Source of the DNA: Deltaproteobacteria bacterium
Lineage (GTDB): Bacteria; Desulfobacterota_D; UBA1144; Nemesobacterales; JAJCZQ01
Assembly: GCA_029262335.1 (NCBI GenBank)
Contig: JAJCZQ010000009.1
Coordinates: 1-64,000, forward strand
Reading direction: 5' to 3'
Length of the DNA: 64,000 nucleotides
The notes beneath the pieces are model-generated. The model made no database searches. It worked only from the letters and a program-made list of their open reading frames with translations, and was not told the origin of the DNA. Positions 7,212 through 16,701 of this stretch are shown here, piece by piece; the stretch's first letter is position 1, and each line of letters starts with the position of its first letter. A program made the position numbers and the translations under genes.

Positions 7212-8294
7212 TTAATTTAATGGTGGTACACCATTTTCCCATGATTCCCAATTCTCAAGTATATGATTTGCGACAGATGAACCTGCCAGATACACATTTT
7301 CAAAAGCTAATATAGAGCCATCGGGCATACCGCCTCCAACTGATACCTCAAGTGATTCCAATGCAGTCTGGTCGTCATATTGCTGGTCAAAATTACTCGG
7401 AGATCTGAGCAGCATAAAACGGCTGAAATCTACAATACCTGCACTATCTAGTCTCGTTAGTGCTGTAGCAATTGCGGTATCTTCAAATGAAGTTGTGTAA
7501 TAAGCGCCTTCACCTTCAGTAAAATTACTTAACCACCATGTCAGGTAGCCAGATAAGATTTCGCCATGAAATAATGTATCTGCCTCGGCAGCATCGCCAA
7601 GCTGAACTGATGCTTTTTGCCTTGCTGCATCCTGAGAGTATTTGTTTCTAATTTCCTGTACGGATTCACTATCAGAGAGTTGTATTTCACCACTTAACTG
7701 GGCAGCCCATTGTCTTAAATCGCTATTAAGTTCGTATATCTCAGAACCTGTACTAAAGGCATTCATACAGAACTGCGGGATTGTACATCCAAGCCTGAAA
7801 AAAGGAAATTCTATTGATTCATCAAGTTCTCTGGGGTCAATTTCAGATGCCAGTCCCGAATCAACAACCCACTTTGCCCAGACTGCTGACCCGATAGTTG
7901 TTACCTCAGGCCGGCCACCTGAAATAGCTGCTACCAGGAAATAAGTTTTACTCAGGTCAAACCGGTTGTTTAGACCAAGTGCCATAATGGAAGACGCAGC
8001 GTTTGATTTCCCCGAACCTGTTATTATTAATAAGTGGTCTCTGCTGTCATTTGTATAAACCGGGGCGTATCCACCTGGTAGTTCAATCTCATTATCAAGA
8101 GCACCATCGGTGTACCACCAGAAAGCTTCCCCAGAGTTGGGTGTACTCAGAGCCTCTAAATCCTGGAAAGTCACAATTGTTACAACTTTTATCTGAAGAG
8201 GACTGTCGGCAGCATTTGAATTATTCTCACTTTCACAAGATAAATTTATAATTGATATTAATGCTATTGTTAAAATCATAGAACATATTTTCAT
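7212..8294 (-). CDS. Purine nucleoside permease (NUP)-family lipoprotein
   Basis: About 360 residues, matching the NUP family (related to nucleoside phosphorylase-like folds; fungal and bacterial purine nucleoside permeases). Family blocks are recognisable: a PIKVV-type start, LPGGYAPVY, an ITGSGKSNAASSIMALGL block, IGSAVWAKWVVD, DTLFHGEIL and a TTSFEDTA block. I start it at 8294, not the upstream in-frame codon at 8330, because AAGAGGAAAC precedes this ATG and the resulting N-terminus is a clean lipoprotein signal ending INLSC. The role in uptake is by family name only; binding or cleavage of nucleosides in the periplasm is possible. Confidence 0.85.
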   Translation of the reverse strand: MKICSMILTIALISIINLSCESENNSNAADSPLQIKVVTIVTFQDLEALSTPNSGEAFWWYTDGALDNEIELPGGYAPVYTNDSRDHLLIITGSGKSNAASSIMALGLNNRFDLSKTYFLVAAISGGRPEVTTIGSAVWAKWVVDSGLASEIDPRELDESIEFPFFRLGCTIPQFCMNAFSTGSEIYELNSDLRQWAAQLSGEIQLSDSESVQEIRNKYSQDAARQKASVQLGDAAEADTLFHGEILSGYLTWWLSNFTEGEGAYYTTSFEDTAIATALTRLDSAGIVDFSRFMLLRSPSNFDQQYDDQTALESLEVSVGGGMPDGSILAFENVYLAGSSVANHILENWESWENGVPPLN

Positions 8295-8485
8295 AAGTTT
8301 CCTCTTAATATTATTTTCTCTTTGAATCATAAAATACTAGAATGTAAAAAGTAACAATTAAAGAATATATTATACCGGGAGTTATCTTTGAGCCCTATTT
8401 CACTTTATACATTCATAAAATTATATATTTTCGATCTTTATCCTTTTTTGCTATTATAAGTTAATAGTTAATTTAGGAGTAATAA

Positions 8486-8650
8486 ATGAAATATATTTCT
8501 TTTTTCCTGCTTGCCTGTTTCATCTTCTCAATGGCTTCTTGCGACTGGCTGGTTCAGGACAGTGACACGAACAACCAGGAAACCAGTGAAGTCGGTAGAG
8601 CCGATGAGGCTAATGAAGAGCCTCCGGGTGATGGGGTGCCTGATTATTAA
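8486..8650 (+). CDS. Small lipoprotein (54 residues)
   Basis: A short open frame with a good AGGAG site before the ATG. The protein has a 15-residue hydrophobic segment and a lipobox SMASC (Cys19), followed by a short acidic, Pro/Gly-containing tail of 35 residues. It is therefore a tiny lipoprotein of the entericidin/Lpp size class, but without recognisable family. An inverted repeat CTATTA/TAATAG (8451-8467) lies just upstream. The 150-base gap before it holds nothing else I can name. Confidence 0.7.
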   Translation: MKYISFFLLACFIFSMASCDWLVQDSDTNNQETSEVGRADEANEEPPGDGVPDY

Positions 8651-8731
8651 ATATTAAAATATTTGTTCTCTTTTTCTCCTTGATACAATAGACTTAAACT
8701 GTTTGGGATTATAATATTGTTGAGGAGAGTC

Positions 8732-9286
8732 ATGAAATATTTTATCTTGGCATTAATAGTTAACGGGATCTTTGCATTCGGCGTAACTGCAGGAGATTTT
8801 CGATATTTGGAATGGGGTATGAGCCAGGAAGAAGTTATGTCAGTTAGTGGGCCGCCGCTTAAGATTTCTGAAAATAAACTTGTTTACGGCACACTTACAC
8901 AAACATTAACTTATAAAAATATTGATAGTGACAATACTTACGACCTTCTGTTTATTGAAAACCTTTTAACAAATGCTTCTTATAAAATTGCCGCAAAAAA
9001 GAAATCACCCGCTGAAGATGTGCATAAAAAATACAGGGAAGAAACAATATTCCTGGAAGAAACATTCGAAGAACCACCATTGGTAGAGAAGATGGACAAC
9101 AGTACAAAAAAATATGTTTATGAAAATGGAAAAACCAAGGTAATGATTATTTATTACAATACACCGATCAAAGCTGACTACATAAACAGGAGTGCTTATT
9201 TAAATGTAACTTACAGCAACAATGACCCTGTGCTTAAGGCCCGGATTCAAAATCTCAAGATTGACAGGGCCAGGGCTGCGCAATAA
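8732..9286 (+). CDS. Exported protein, DFRxxEWGM family (paralogue 1)
   Basis: About 184 residues with a signal peptide ending near FGVTAG. The mature N-terminus DFRYLEWGMSQEEV closely matches the protein at 21776-22327 (ADFRNTEWGMGKDQV), so the two are paralogues. The fold looks like an alternating beta/alpha exported domain; no catalytic motif is seen. I use the ATG at 8732, preceded by GAGGAGAG, rather than the in-frame TTG 15 bases upstream. Function unknown, probably periplasmic. Confidence 0.8.
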   Translation: MKYFILALIVNGIFAFGVTAGDFRYLEWGMSQEEVMSVSGPPLKISENKLVYGTLTQTLTYKNIDSDNTYDLLFIENLLTNASYKIAAKKKSPAEDVHKKYREETIFLEETFEEPPLVEKMDNSTKKYVYENGKTKVMIIYYNTPIKADYINRSAYLNVTYSNNDPVLKARIQNLKIDRARAAQ

Positions 9287-9389
9287 TTATTTTTACGGCA
9301 AAAGTAAGGATCTCAGATCACAATCCCACTTAAATATATTTGTATTAAAAAATTGACAAATCCTCATGAAATAATCAAAATTATTGCTT

Positions 9390-9746
9390 ATGAGTTTAAG
9401 AGATAAGTTTATATTTTTTGGAATAATAGCTGCGCTGTTTGTAATAACCCTCTTTGTATATATTTTCCCAGCCGAGAAGAAGCTTAAATCTGATGATCCG
9501 GTATTTATAAAATTAAAGTCACCACATGTCGCCTGCTCCACACTTGATAACTATAAGAACATGTTGAGTTTTTCTGAAAATCAAAATTTTGATTCAGCCA
9601 ATAAGTACTTTGATACCAAGAAATGTGAGCGGCTCGAAACCGGCACTGAGGTAAGGTTAATTAATACGGACTATCCTGATGTAATAATAGTAAAACCCGT
9701 GGACAGGCCCATACATCTCTATATTTCATCAAAAATAATAAATTAA
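9390..9746 (+). CDS. Small membrane-anchored protein
   Basis: About 118 residues with one transmembrane segment (roughly residues 8-27) and a soluble C-terminal part of about 85 residues containing three Cys. No domain recognised. No Shine-Dalgarno sequence is visible; TTGACA at 9353-9358 could be the -35 of a promoter giving a very short leader. Starts at the ATG; an in-frame TTG lies 6 bases upstream. Confidence 0.6.
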   Translation: MSLRDKFIFFGIIAALFVITLFVYIFPAEKKLKSDDPVFIKLKSPHVACSTLDNYKNMLSFSENQNFDSANKYFDTKKCERLETGTEVRLINTDYPDVIIVKPVDRPIHLYISSKIIN

Positions 9747-9901
9747 AAATTATTAATCCATACTTTATATTCCACTAACCAAAATTAATTATTGATTATT
9801 TCCGCTTTAGTCAACAAAATAGAACCGGGGATGTTTGTATATATAAATCCAGGTTAATTCTTAGGCCGTAGATTTATAAAAAAAATTAAGGAATGAAAGA
9901 A

Positions 9902-10120
9902 ATGGTAATAAGTGATACCCAGTATCCGTATTTCCCTGATATAGAGGTAGACCTCGACGGGACCTATGGAAATGCGACAGAAATAATGTTTAAAGTCACA
10001 AAGGAAATGGAAAAAAACAATGTTCCAAGCAGTGAAATAAGGAAATTCATAAGAGAATCCACCCGGAAGGATTATGTAAATCTCATGCAGGTATGTATGA
10101 GATGGGTGAATATTGTTTAA
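9902..10120 (+). CDS. Small conserved protein of unknown function
   Basis: About 72 residues, soluble. It fits a widespread small family often seen in phages and bacteria, with a pattern of GNA near residue 25, an I..F.E...DY segment and a terminal L...C.RWV. I prefer the ATG at 9902, which sits about 10 bases after AAGGA; the ATG at 9893 is too close to it. It converges on the MFS gene and their stop codons overlap within TTAA. Family function is not known to me. Confidence 0.65.
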   Translation: MVISDTQYPYFPDIEVDLDGTYGNATEIMFKVTKEMEKNNVPSSEIRKFIRESTRKDYVNLMQVCMRWVNIV

Positions 10121-11634
10121 GACTGTTCTTTTGAATTGAAAAAAGCATAAACGGTTCCTGCGAGCAGCATAAACCCCGTAAAACCGAGCCCAATCCTGAG
10201 TCCTTTTATATATGAAGCCTCAATATGGGGGAGCAGAGTGTTAAATGCATCTATACCAATCCCGGCTTTTAGGGTCTCCTCAGTACCGCTTCCAATTATA
10301 AATGATTTAATTTCCGCAATCCCCGACTTTGAAACATCAATTCCAAGTTCTGAAATCCTGCTTAGGAGTTCATTGGCAGATGTATCCACAAATATGGTAG
10401 TTACTATTGCTATTCCGAGTGCAGCGCCCGCCATCTGGAAAAGCATGGTAAGGCCCCCGGCGAGGCTAGCTCTTGATTCATCTACAGAACCTACTGCTGC
10501 AGTGTTAATACATGCAAGGGCAATACCTATACCGATGCCGCAGATTAAACACGGTAAGACAAGGTGAATATAAGTGCCCTGGAAACCAAATAATACAAGC
10601 CCGAATGTACCTATAGCTGTAATAAGCATTCCAAGGAATATTGAAATCCTCGCACCCAGAGCATTGAATACTTTTCCGGCAAAAGGGGACATGATTGCAA
10701 ATGTTATGACTGTGGGCACAATCCCCGCACCTGCTTCTATGGGACTGAAACCAAGAAATTTTTCAAGGTACTGGGGTATGTAAAGAAAAATTAAAAAAAA
10801 GGTCGGAGCAAGGACGCTGATTGTAATGCAGTATTTCATAAACTTGCCGTTTTTCATTACATCAGCCGGGATAAGTGCATTTTTCCTGTTTTTTTCAAAC
10901 TTTAAAAATAAAAATAAGGAAACAACTGCAACTGCAAGAAGTGCAATGGTTTTTCCGGAAAACCATCCCCATGTGGTTGACTGGTTAATTGCATAGAGAA
11001 AAGAAACAAGTGCAATTGAGATTGTTATGATGCCGGTGAAATCTACGGATTTTTCACTGCTTTCGCCGACCTGCTCATCTACAATAAAATAAGTAAGTAT
11101 AAGGGCAATAATTGCCATAGGGACATTTGCAAAAAGAACCCAGCGCCATGAGATATCCTCGGTAAGGATTCCCCCGACAAGAGGCCCGATACTGTTTCCA
11201 ATACCTGCAATTCCAAATACAAGACCCATTGCAAGTCCCTTATGCTGGCTGGAAACTGAAGCAAAAGTTATACCTATAACCGAAGGCCAGAGTATTGATC
11301 CTCCAACCCCCTGCATTACCCTCATGGCAATCAATAGCCCTGCATCTTCCGATAAACCACCGATCAGAGATGCTGTTCCGAATATCGCCATGCCGACCAG
11401 GAAAATTTTTTTTCGACCGTATGTATCAGCGAGCCTGCCCGCTGTCACGAGCAGTACTCCGAAGGCAAGCATAAATCCGCTTATCATCCACTCAACGGTT
11501 TCAATACTGACATTAAAAGATTTTTGAATTGCGGGGATTGCCACATTGATTGAGGTAAGGTCAGCTGCAATAACGAGTATCCCTATACCCATAGCAATAA
11601 AGGTTAGTATCTGTTTACGATTCATACCGGCCAT
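10117..11634 (-). CDS. MFS drug:H+ antiporter, DHA2 (EmrB/QacA) type
   Basis: About 505 residues with roughly 14 transmembrane segments, as in the DHA2 family of proton-driven exporters. Motif D1-like WMISGFMLAFGVLLV, motif A (RLADTYGRKK) after TM2 and the antiporter motif C (GIAGIGNSIGPLVGG) in TM5 are all visible. Acts in the inner membrane; substrate is unknown. No membrane-fusion (EmrA) partner is adjacent, so it probably works alone. Start is ATG at 11634 (a TTG precedes it); no strong ribosome-binding site. Confidence 0.92.
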   Translation of the reverse strand: MAGMNRKQILTFIAMGIGILVIAADLTSINVAIPAIQKSFNVSIETVEWMISGFMLAFGVLLVTAGRLADTYGRKKIFLVGMAIFGTASLIGGLSEDAGLLIAMRVMQGVGGSILWPSVIGITFASVSSQHKGLAMGLVFGIAGIGNSIGPLVGGILTEDISWRWVLFANVPMAIIALILTYFIVDEQVGESSEKSVDFTGIITISIALVSFLYAINQSTTWGWFSGKTIALLAVAVVSLFLFLKFEKNRKNALIPADVMKNGKFMKYCITISVLAPTFFLIFLYIPQYLEKFLGFSPIEAGAGIVPTVITFAIMSPFAGKVFNALGARISIFLGMLITAIGTFGLVLFGFQGTYIHLVLPCLICGIGIGIALACINTAAVGSVDESRASLAGGLTMLFQMAGAALGIAIVTTIFVDTSANELLSRISELGIDVSKSGIAEIKSFIIGSGTEETLKAGIGIDAFNTLLPHIEASYIKGLRIGLGFTGFMLLAGTVYAFFNSKEQS

Positions 11635-11719
11635 CAAATTGTAAATTTATTTCTAAAATACTTTACTGATAATGAATACTATTTAAAATATAAGTTTAAT
11701 TCAACAAAACGGGGTAAAA

Positions 11720-11914
11720 ATGAGCAAAGCACTTAGTATTTTAATAATGACATTTATGGTATTAGGTATAGTTGGTTTTCTTTATATCAATGCATCGGAG
11801 TACTACTGCGATGATGCTGAAGAAAAGATAGAGGGCAAAAACTACAAAGTGGAGATCTGCTGCAGGTACTTCGGCCTCTCCTGTTATACAAACAAAACCC
11901 CCATCGAAGAGTAG
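11720..11914 (+). CDS. Small single-pass membrane protein with Cys-rich tail
   Basis: 64 residues: one transmembrane segment (about 5-23) and a short external tail with five Cys (YYCDD, ICCRY, LSCYT). The pattern suggests disulfides outside the inner membrane or metal binding. It lies 23 bases upstream of the MHS-type transporter and may be co-transcribed with it. Not recognised. Confidence 0.6.
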   Translation: MSKALSILIMTFMVLGIVGFLYINASEYYCDDAEEKIEGKNYKVEICCRYFGLSCYTNKTPIEE

Positions 11915-11937
11915 TAACTTATTTACCGGAGTTAAAT

Positions 11938-13224
11938 TTGAAAAACCAGGGTAGATTCTCTTCATTCTTAAATAAAACCACACTGGGCGGTGTAGTTGGC
12001 AATATCCTGGAGTGGTATGATTTTGCAGTATTTGGATATTTTGCACCGATAATTGCAAAGCAGTTTTTCCCTACGGATGACCCCACTGCCGCACTTATCA
12101 ACACCTTTGGAGTATTTGCTGCAGGCTACCTTGTCAGGCCTCTTGGAGGAGTTGTTTTCGGCCATATAGGAGACAGGCTGGGCAGGAAACATGCCCTTCA
12201 GCTGTCGGTGTTGCTCATGGTTATTCCCAGTACATTGATAGGGCTTCTTCCCACATATGAAAACGTAGGGATACTTGCGCCCATTTTACTGATAATTATA
12301 AGATTAATTCAGGGATTTTCCGTTGGGGGTGAATTAATAGGTTCAATTTCTTACATGACTGAGATTGCCCCGCCAAATAGAAGAGGTTTTCTGGGCAGTT
12401 TTGCATTTATGAGTGCAGTTGGCGGCGTTCTTCTGGGTTCGCTGGTAGCAACTATTATGCACCTTGTTTTTGATGACAGTTCTCTAAGTTCCTGGGGTTG
12501 GAGAATACCGTTTTTATTTGGTTTTCTCGTAGGAATATACGGATTGTGGATGAGAAACGGGCTTCCGGAAACTAAAGCTTTTGAGGATATAAAAGAAAAA
12601 GGCGAAATCGCTGCAAATCCTGTAAAGGATGTACTTAAAAAAATGCCTTTAAAAGTTATTCACCTGATTGGCCTTGTAATGATAAATGCTGCCGGTTTTT
12701 ACTCGGTTTTTGTGTGGTGGCCTACATACATTACCAATATAGTTAAACCTCCAATTGACCATGCCCTTACGGTAAATAGTCTCGCCATGCTGTTCTTTAT
12801 GTTATTGATACCTGTCTTTGGGGCATTATCTGATAGAGTTGGAAGAAAGAAACTGATATCCACCGGGATTATACTTTTTATAATTATTCTTTATCCAATG
12901 TTTATCTGGACTGACCAGGGTATTTTCTCTCATGCAGTGATCGCCCAGTTTTCATTTACATTTGTTATGGCAATTGCCATTGGGCCAATGTGCGCAACAA
13001 TGATTGAAATGTTTCCGGCAGTAATGCGGTTCAGTGGTATTGCCCTTGGATATAATATCGCACAGTCCCTTGTTGGCGGTACTTCCCCGCTTATATGTAC
13101 CTGGCTTATTTCTAAATCAGGCGATATTGCATCACCGGCTTATTATCTCATGGCAATTGCTGCTGTAAGTCTTATAGCAGCATTGACCCTTGATCCTAAA
13201 TACGGGGAACAGGTTAAAACATAA
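11938..13224 (+). CDS. MFS metabolite:H+ symporter, MHS (ProP-like) family
   Basis: 428 residues with about 12 transmembrane segments. It opens with the MHS hallmark GNILEWYDFAVFGYFAPIIA and carries RPLGGVVFGHIGDRLGRK (motif A) and the loop after TM4 with TEIAPPNRRG. Members import organic acids, proline, betaine or aromatic acids with protons. Starts with TTG after GGAGTT. Substrate cannot be decided; no catabolic genes flank it. Confidence 0.92.
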   Translation: MKNQGRFSSFLNKTTLGGVVGNILEWYDFAVFGYFAPIIAKQFFPTDDPTAALINTFGVFAAGYLVRPLGGVVFGHIGDRLGRKHALQLSVLLMVIPSTLIGLLPTYENVGILAPILLIIIRLIQGFSVGGELIGSISYMTEIAPPNRRGFLGSFAFMSAVGGVLLGSLVATIMHLVFDDSSLSSWGWRIPFLFGFLVGIYGLWMRNGLPETKAFEDIKEKGEIAANPVKDVLKKMPLKVIHLIGLVMINAAGFYSVFVWWPTYITNIVKPPIDHALTVNSLAMLFFMLLIPVFGALSDRVGRKKLISTGIILFIIILYPMFIWTDQGIFSHAVIAQFSFTFVMAIAIGPMCATMIEMFPAVMRFSGIALGYNIAQSLVGGTSPLICTWLISKSGDIASPAYYLMAIAAVSLIAALTLDPKYGEQVKT

Positions 13225-13294
13225 CTTGTTTCATTCCCTTAATTAATAATGTAGATTGAATGTATAAAAACTATTAATTATTTGGGGGTCTACA

Positions 13295-13900
13295 TTGTCA
13301 ACATTACTTGAAACACTTGGTGAAGTATTAGTCAACAGCAACAGCGCAGGACGTTTGAGCCAAAAAATAGGTGCTAATGAAAATAAAACAGGCTCTGCAC
13401 TTTCAATTGCACTTCCGCTGATCCTTGGGGCACTTAATAAAAATGCATCAAACAGCAATGGTGCCGAAAGCCTTTTAAATGCTCTTTCAAAGGACCATGA
13501 TGGAAGTATTCTCGACCATATGGATGACCTTCTGGATAATCCCGACAACGGGCCGGGTGATGGAATCCTAAGGCATGCTCTTGGTTCAAACAGAGGCAGA
13601 ATTGAATCCAGCTTGGGTAAATCCACCGGACTTGATGCCAATTCAATTGCAACTATCTTAAAAGTAGCAGCACCTCTTGTTATGGGTGCACTTGGTAAAT
13701 CAAGACGTTCAAATCATATGGATGCAAACGCACTGTCTGAAATGCTAAGGAATGAAGAGGCTGAAATAGAGGTAAAGACACCCCAATCATCCGGACTTAT
13801 GAATATGCTTTTGGATAAGGACGGTGACGGGGATGTAGACCTTACCGATATTGCCCAAAGCGGACTGCCGGAACTCCTCGGAGGTTTATTTAAACGTTGA
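13295..13900 (+). CDS. DUF937-family protein with a calcium-loop-like motif
   Basis: 201 residues. Two copies of a helical block with L..AAPLVMGALGK / IALPLILGALNK, Gly/Ala/Ser/Asn-rich linkers and repeated hydrophobic heptads match DUF937. Near the C-terminus (about 172-183) is DKDGDGDVDLTD, a textbook EF-hand or dockerin-like calcium loop. No signal peptide. TTG start after GGGGGT. Function of the family is not established to my knowledge. Confidence 0.8.
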   Translation: MSTLLETLGEVLVNSNSAGRLSQKIGANENKTGSALSIALPLILGALNKNASNSNGAESLLNALSKDHDGSILDHMDDLLDNPDNGPGDGILRHALGSNRGRIESSLGKSTGLDANSIATILKVAAPLVMGALGKSRRSNHMDANALSEMLRNEEAEIEVKTPQSSGLMNMLLDKDGDGDVDLTDIAQSGLPELLGGLFKR

Positions 13901-13941
13901 GTAAATTGTAACTTTATTCATTTACATGCAACTAAGAATAT

Positions 13942-14319
13942 ATGATATTAAAAACACTCATTTTCTTTCTTCTCATTACAGGCTTAGCCCATGCGGATTT
14001 TTGCAGTGAAGAGTTATTGTTATCCTCTTCCTGGAAACACGAAAGGTCAGGAGATATATATACCCTGAGAAGCGGCGGCAAGCTGAGTTGTTATAACGAA
14101 CAAAGGCACAGGAATGAATGTGACTATGTCTATATGAGTGATTTTAAGGGTGTTCCTAATTCCTGGGAACTGGTTAGTGAAAAGTTAATAAAAGTAACTT
14201 TTAAAAAAGGTTTTTTCAGCAAGGAAACCATTGAGTACAGTTGTGAATATGTTTCCACAGACAAGAAATTAAAAATCGGAAGGATTGTACTTGTTTATGC
14301 AGAGCAGCCTGATAATTAG
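13942..14319 (+). CDS. Small exported protein
   Basis: 125 residues with a signal peptide (about 1-18, cleavage after AHA). The mature part is small, beta-rich and has four Cys. No family recognised. There is no clear ribosome-binding site. It converges on the next gene, the stop codons overlapping by four bases. Confidence 0.65.
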   Translation: MILKTLIFFLLITGLAHADFCSEELLLSSSWKHERSGDIYTLRSGGKLSCYNEQRHRNECDYVYMSDFKGVPNSWELVSEKLIKVTFKKGFFSKETIEYSCEYVSTDKKLKIGRIVLVYAEQPDN

Positions 14320-15209
14320 GGGCTTTCGCTCTCAGGGGTTAAATCAATAACCAGCCTTCCCGGGTTTTCAACTTCAAATACTTTATATTCCGGGGAATTA
14401 TTAAATTTAATTTCTATATTTACCGCATTGTTCTCTGTATCTTCACTAATATTGATTTCCTCAATTATTTTACTTTTTTCAAGGTCAGGTAGAACTGTTT
14501 CAACCGATTTATAATCCTCTAAGCGAATATCAAATTTTTGGTCCCTGGCTTCATCAATGACTTTATAGTTGTCAGGTTTTGATACCTTTTCTTCTCCGTC
14601 ATAGATATCAAAGACAAGCCTTTCAACTCTGTCATCACGCATTGCCCATCTAATCTCTTTCAGGCTTATCTCACCACTTGTAATATTTTTTGACAGTGAT
14701 GGTGATTCCAAGGTCTCGGTTTTATACTTGCGCATCCATTCCGGAACGTCATCATCCGGGCTGTAGCTATGGTCCAGCTTGCAAACATAAGTGTTTACAA
14801 GGTCGGGGCCGGATACAGGAGTTATAAGTTTCCAGGCATTGTCAAAATCCTTGGTAAAAGGGTCAAATTCACCGGAGTCATATATTAATTCGTCACTGCT
14901 GTTAAAAAGTTTAACATGAGTAACTGTGTAAAGGTTCTCTCCGCAGTGAAAATAATAAAGTTCTTCCCTCACCCTGTAGAGATCGTCACTGTAATCTGAT
15001 TTTACATTTTTGGGCAGTTCAAATTTTACCCATGAGCGTTTAAATTCATTATTTACTTCATCAGACTGAATAGAAGATTTGTCAACATAAATAGTTACTT
15101 CCATACCCCCCATATTCATTTTCCCAAGCGGTTTCCATACTGCTGAAAATGCTTGCACAGGGATTATTAATACAGATAACAGGACTGTTGATAGTAGTAT
15201 CTTTTTCAT
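14316..15209 (-). CDS. Exported protein with surface-adhesin-E-like and AMIN-like parts
   Basis: 297 residues with a signal peptide (about 1-22). Residues about 24-150 begin WKPLGK and contain YVDKSSI and a W.KFE pattern like the short exported surface-adhesin E domain. The last 100 residues have repeated hydrophobic strands ending YKVFEVENPGRLVIDL, which resembles the AMIN domain that localises envelope proteins to peptidoglycan or secretin complexes. Envelope function is likely; the exact role is unknown. Confidence 0.75.
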   Translation of the reverse strand: MKKILLSTVLLSVLIIPVQAFSAVWKPLGKMNMGGMEVTIYVDKSSIQSDEVNNEFKRSWVKFELPKNVKSDYSDDLYRVREELYYFHCGENLYTVTHVKLFNSSDELIYDSGEFDPFTKDFDNAWKLITPVSGPDLVNTYVCKLDHSYSPDDDVPEWMRKYKTETLESPSLSKNITSGEISLKEIRWAMRDDRVERLVFDIYDGEEKVSKPDNYKVIDEARDQKFDIRLEDYKSVETVLPDLEKSKIIEEINISEDTENNAVNIEIKFNNSPEYKVFEVENPGRLVIDLTPESESP

Positions 15210-15292
15210 AATTGTAGTACTAGAATAAGGAATAAATTATTAGTAATCAATATTAGAGAGAACATAATTATTTTGTGCTATCATTAGTTAAT

Positions 15293-15508
15293 ATGGAACA
15301 GTTCTTTAAAATCCAGTTTGTTCTATTTGTCATCGGGGCTGTTTTTTTAATTGGTTTTAGTTTTTATATTAATGCCCTTGACGGGAAGAAGGACGAAAAA
15401 AAGACAAAATACCTTAATATCTTTAAGACGGTACTCGTGATTTATACAGTCTGGTTTGTATTCAGCGGATTTTATTTCAAGTTCTTTACTGATATTCCTT
15501 TTAGATAG
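15293..15508 (+). CDS. Small two-pass membrane protein
   Basis: About 71 residues, two transmembrane helices separated by a Lys/Asp-rich loop (GKKDEKKTK). No family recognised. Start chosen at the ATG at 15293; TATCAT at 15279-15284 lies about 8 bases upstream, consistent with a leaderless or near-leaderless mRNA. The gene ends immediately before the thiolase stop, on the opposite strand. Confidence 0.6.
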   Translation: MEQFFKIQFVLFVIGAVFLIGFSFYINALDGKKDEKKTKYLNIFKTVLVIYTVWFVFSGFYFKFFTDIPFR

Positions 15509-16699
15509 TTACTCTGCTTTTTCTACAATCATGGCAATACCCATACCGCCGCCTATGCAAAGAGAAACCATCCCATATTTTGCATTTTTTCGCATAACGA
15601 GTTCGTGAAGAAGCTTTACAAGGAGTATTGATCCTGTAGCGCCGACAGGGTGGCCAAGAGCAATTGCCCCTCCGTTCACATTTAATTTCTCATCAGGAAC
15701 AGGAAAATCACTGAGTACGGCAAGTGACTGGGCTGCAAATGCTTCATTCAGCTCAACAAGGTCAATATCATCGAGGCCAAGTCCGGCTTTCTGAAGTGCC
15801 ATCTGCATTGCTGATACGGGCCCTATACCCATTATCGAAGGGTCAACACCCGTTACTGCATATGATTTAACACTTGCGAATGGAGTAAGGCCAAGCATTT
15901 TTGCTTTGCTTTCCGATGCTACAATTAATGCTGCTGCACCATCATTAATGCCTGATGAATTTGCGGCTGTTACAGTACCGTCTTTTTTAAAAGCGGGCTT
16001 TAATTTTGATATCTGTTCGATTGTAATATCGGTCCTCGGATGTTCATCAACACTGAACACTACCGGGTCTCCTTTTCTCTGAGGTATCTCGATGGGGACG
16101 ATCTGGCCATTAAACTTATTGTTCTCAAGTGCGTTTTTTGCTTTCATCTGGCTGCTAAAGGCAAAATCATCCTGCTGTTTTTTTGAAATGTTGTACTGCC
16201 CGGCAAGGTTCTCTGCGGTAACGCCCATATGATAGTCATTAAAAATATCCCAGAGCCCGTCACTTATCATGGAATCAATGATTTCATTTTTTGGAGATCC
16301 CATACGGTAGCCCCACCTGGCCTGGTTTAAATAGTATGGGGCCTGGCTCATGCTTTCTATCCCGCCGGCTATAATACAGCTGCTGTCTTCTGTCTTTATT
16401 GCCTGGGATGCATTAACAACTGACTGCAGTCCTGATCCGCACATTCTGTTAATTGTAATTGCCGGTGTTTCTACTCTCATTCCTGCATTGACAGAAATCT
16501 GCCTTGATGGGTTGGGGCCTGACCCCGGAAGGATATTTCCCATAATGCAGTCATCAATTTCTTTTGGGTCAATTGAGGAATTTTCCAGGATTTTCTTAAC
16601 TACAATAGTCCCTAACTCTACAGCGGTATGGTTTTTTAAACTACCCCCAAACCCCCCGACTGCCGTTCTTAGTGGTTCACATAATACGACTTTATCCAT
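15509..16699 (-). CDS. Thiolase (acetyl-CoA C-acyltransferase)
   Basis: 396 residues, last gene of a fatty-acid oxidation operon. It cleaves 3-ketoacyl-CoA with CoA to acetyl-CoA and a shortened acyl-CoA. The nucleophile is C87 in [30 protein letters not shown] (H350) and CIGGGMG (C381) give the other catalytic residues. Start follows AAAGGAA, two bases after the crotonase stop. Degradative versus biosynthetic (acetoacetyl-CoA) use cannot be separated by motif; context favours degradation. Confidence 0.95.
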   Translation of the reverse strand: MDKVVLCEPLRTAVGGFGGSLKNHTAVELGTIVVKKILENSSIDPKEIDDCIMGNILPGSGPNPSRQISVNAGMRVETPAITINRMCGSGLQSVVNASQAIKTEDSSCIIAGGIESMSQAPYYLNQARWGYRMGSPKNEIIDSMISDGLWDIFNDYHMGVTAENLAGQYNISKKQQDDFAFSSQMKAKNALENNKFNGQIVPIEIPQRKGDPVVFSVDEHPRTDITIEQISKLKPAFKKDGTVTAANSSGINDGAAALIVASESKAKMLGLTPFASVKSYAVTGVDPSIMGIGPVSAMQMALQKAGLGLDDIDLVELNEAFAAQSLAVLSDFPVPDEKLNVNGGAIALGHPVGATGSILLVKLLHELVMRKNAKYGMVSLCIGGGMGIAMIVEKAE

Positions 16700-16701
16700 T
16701 A

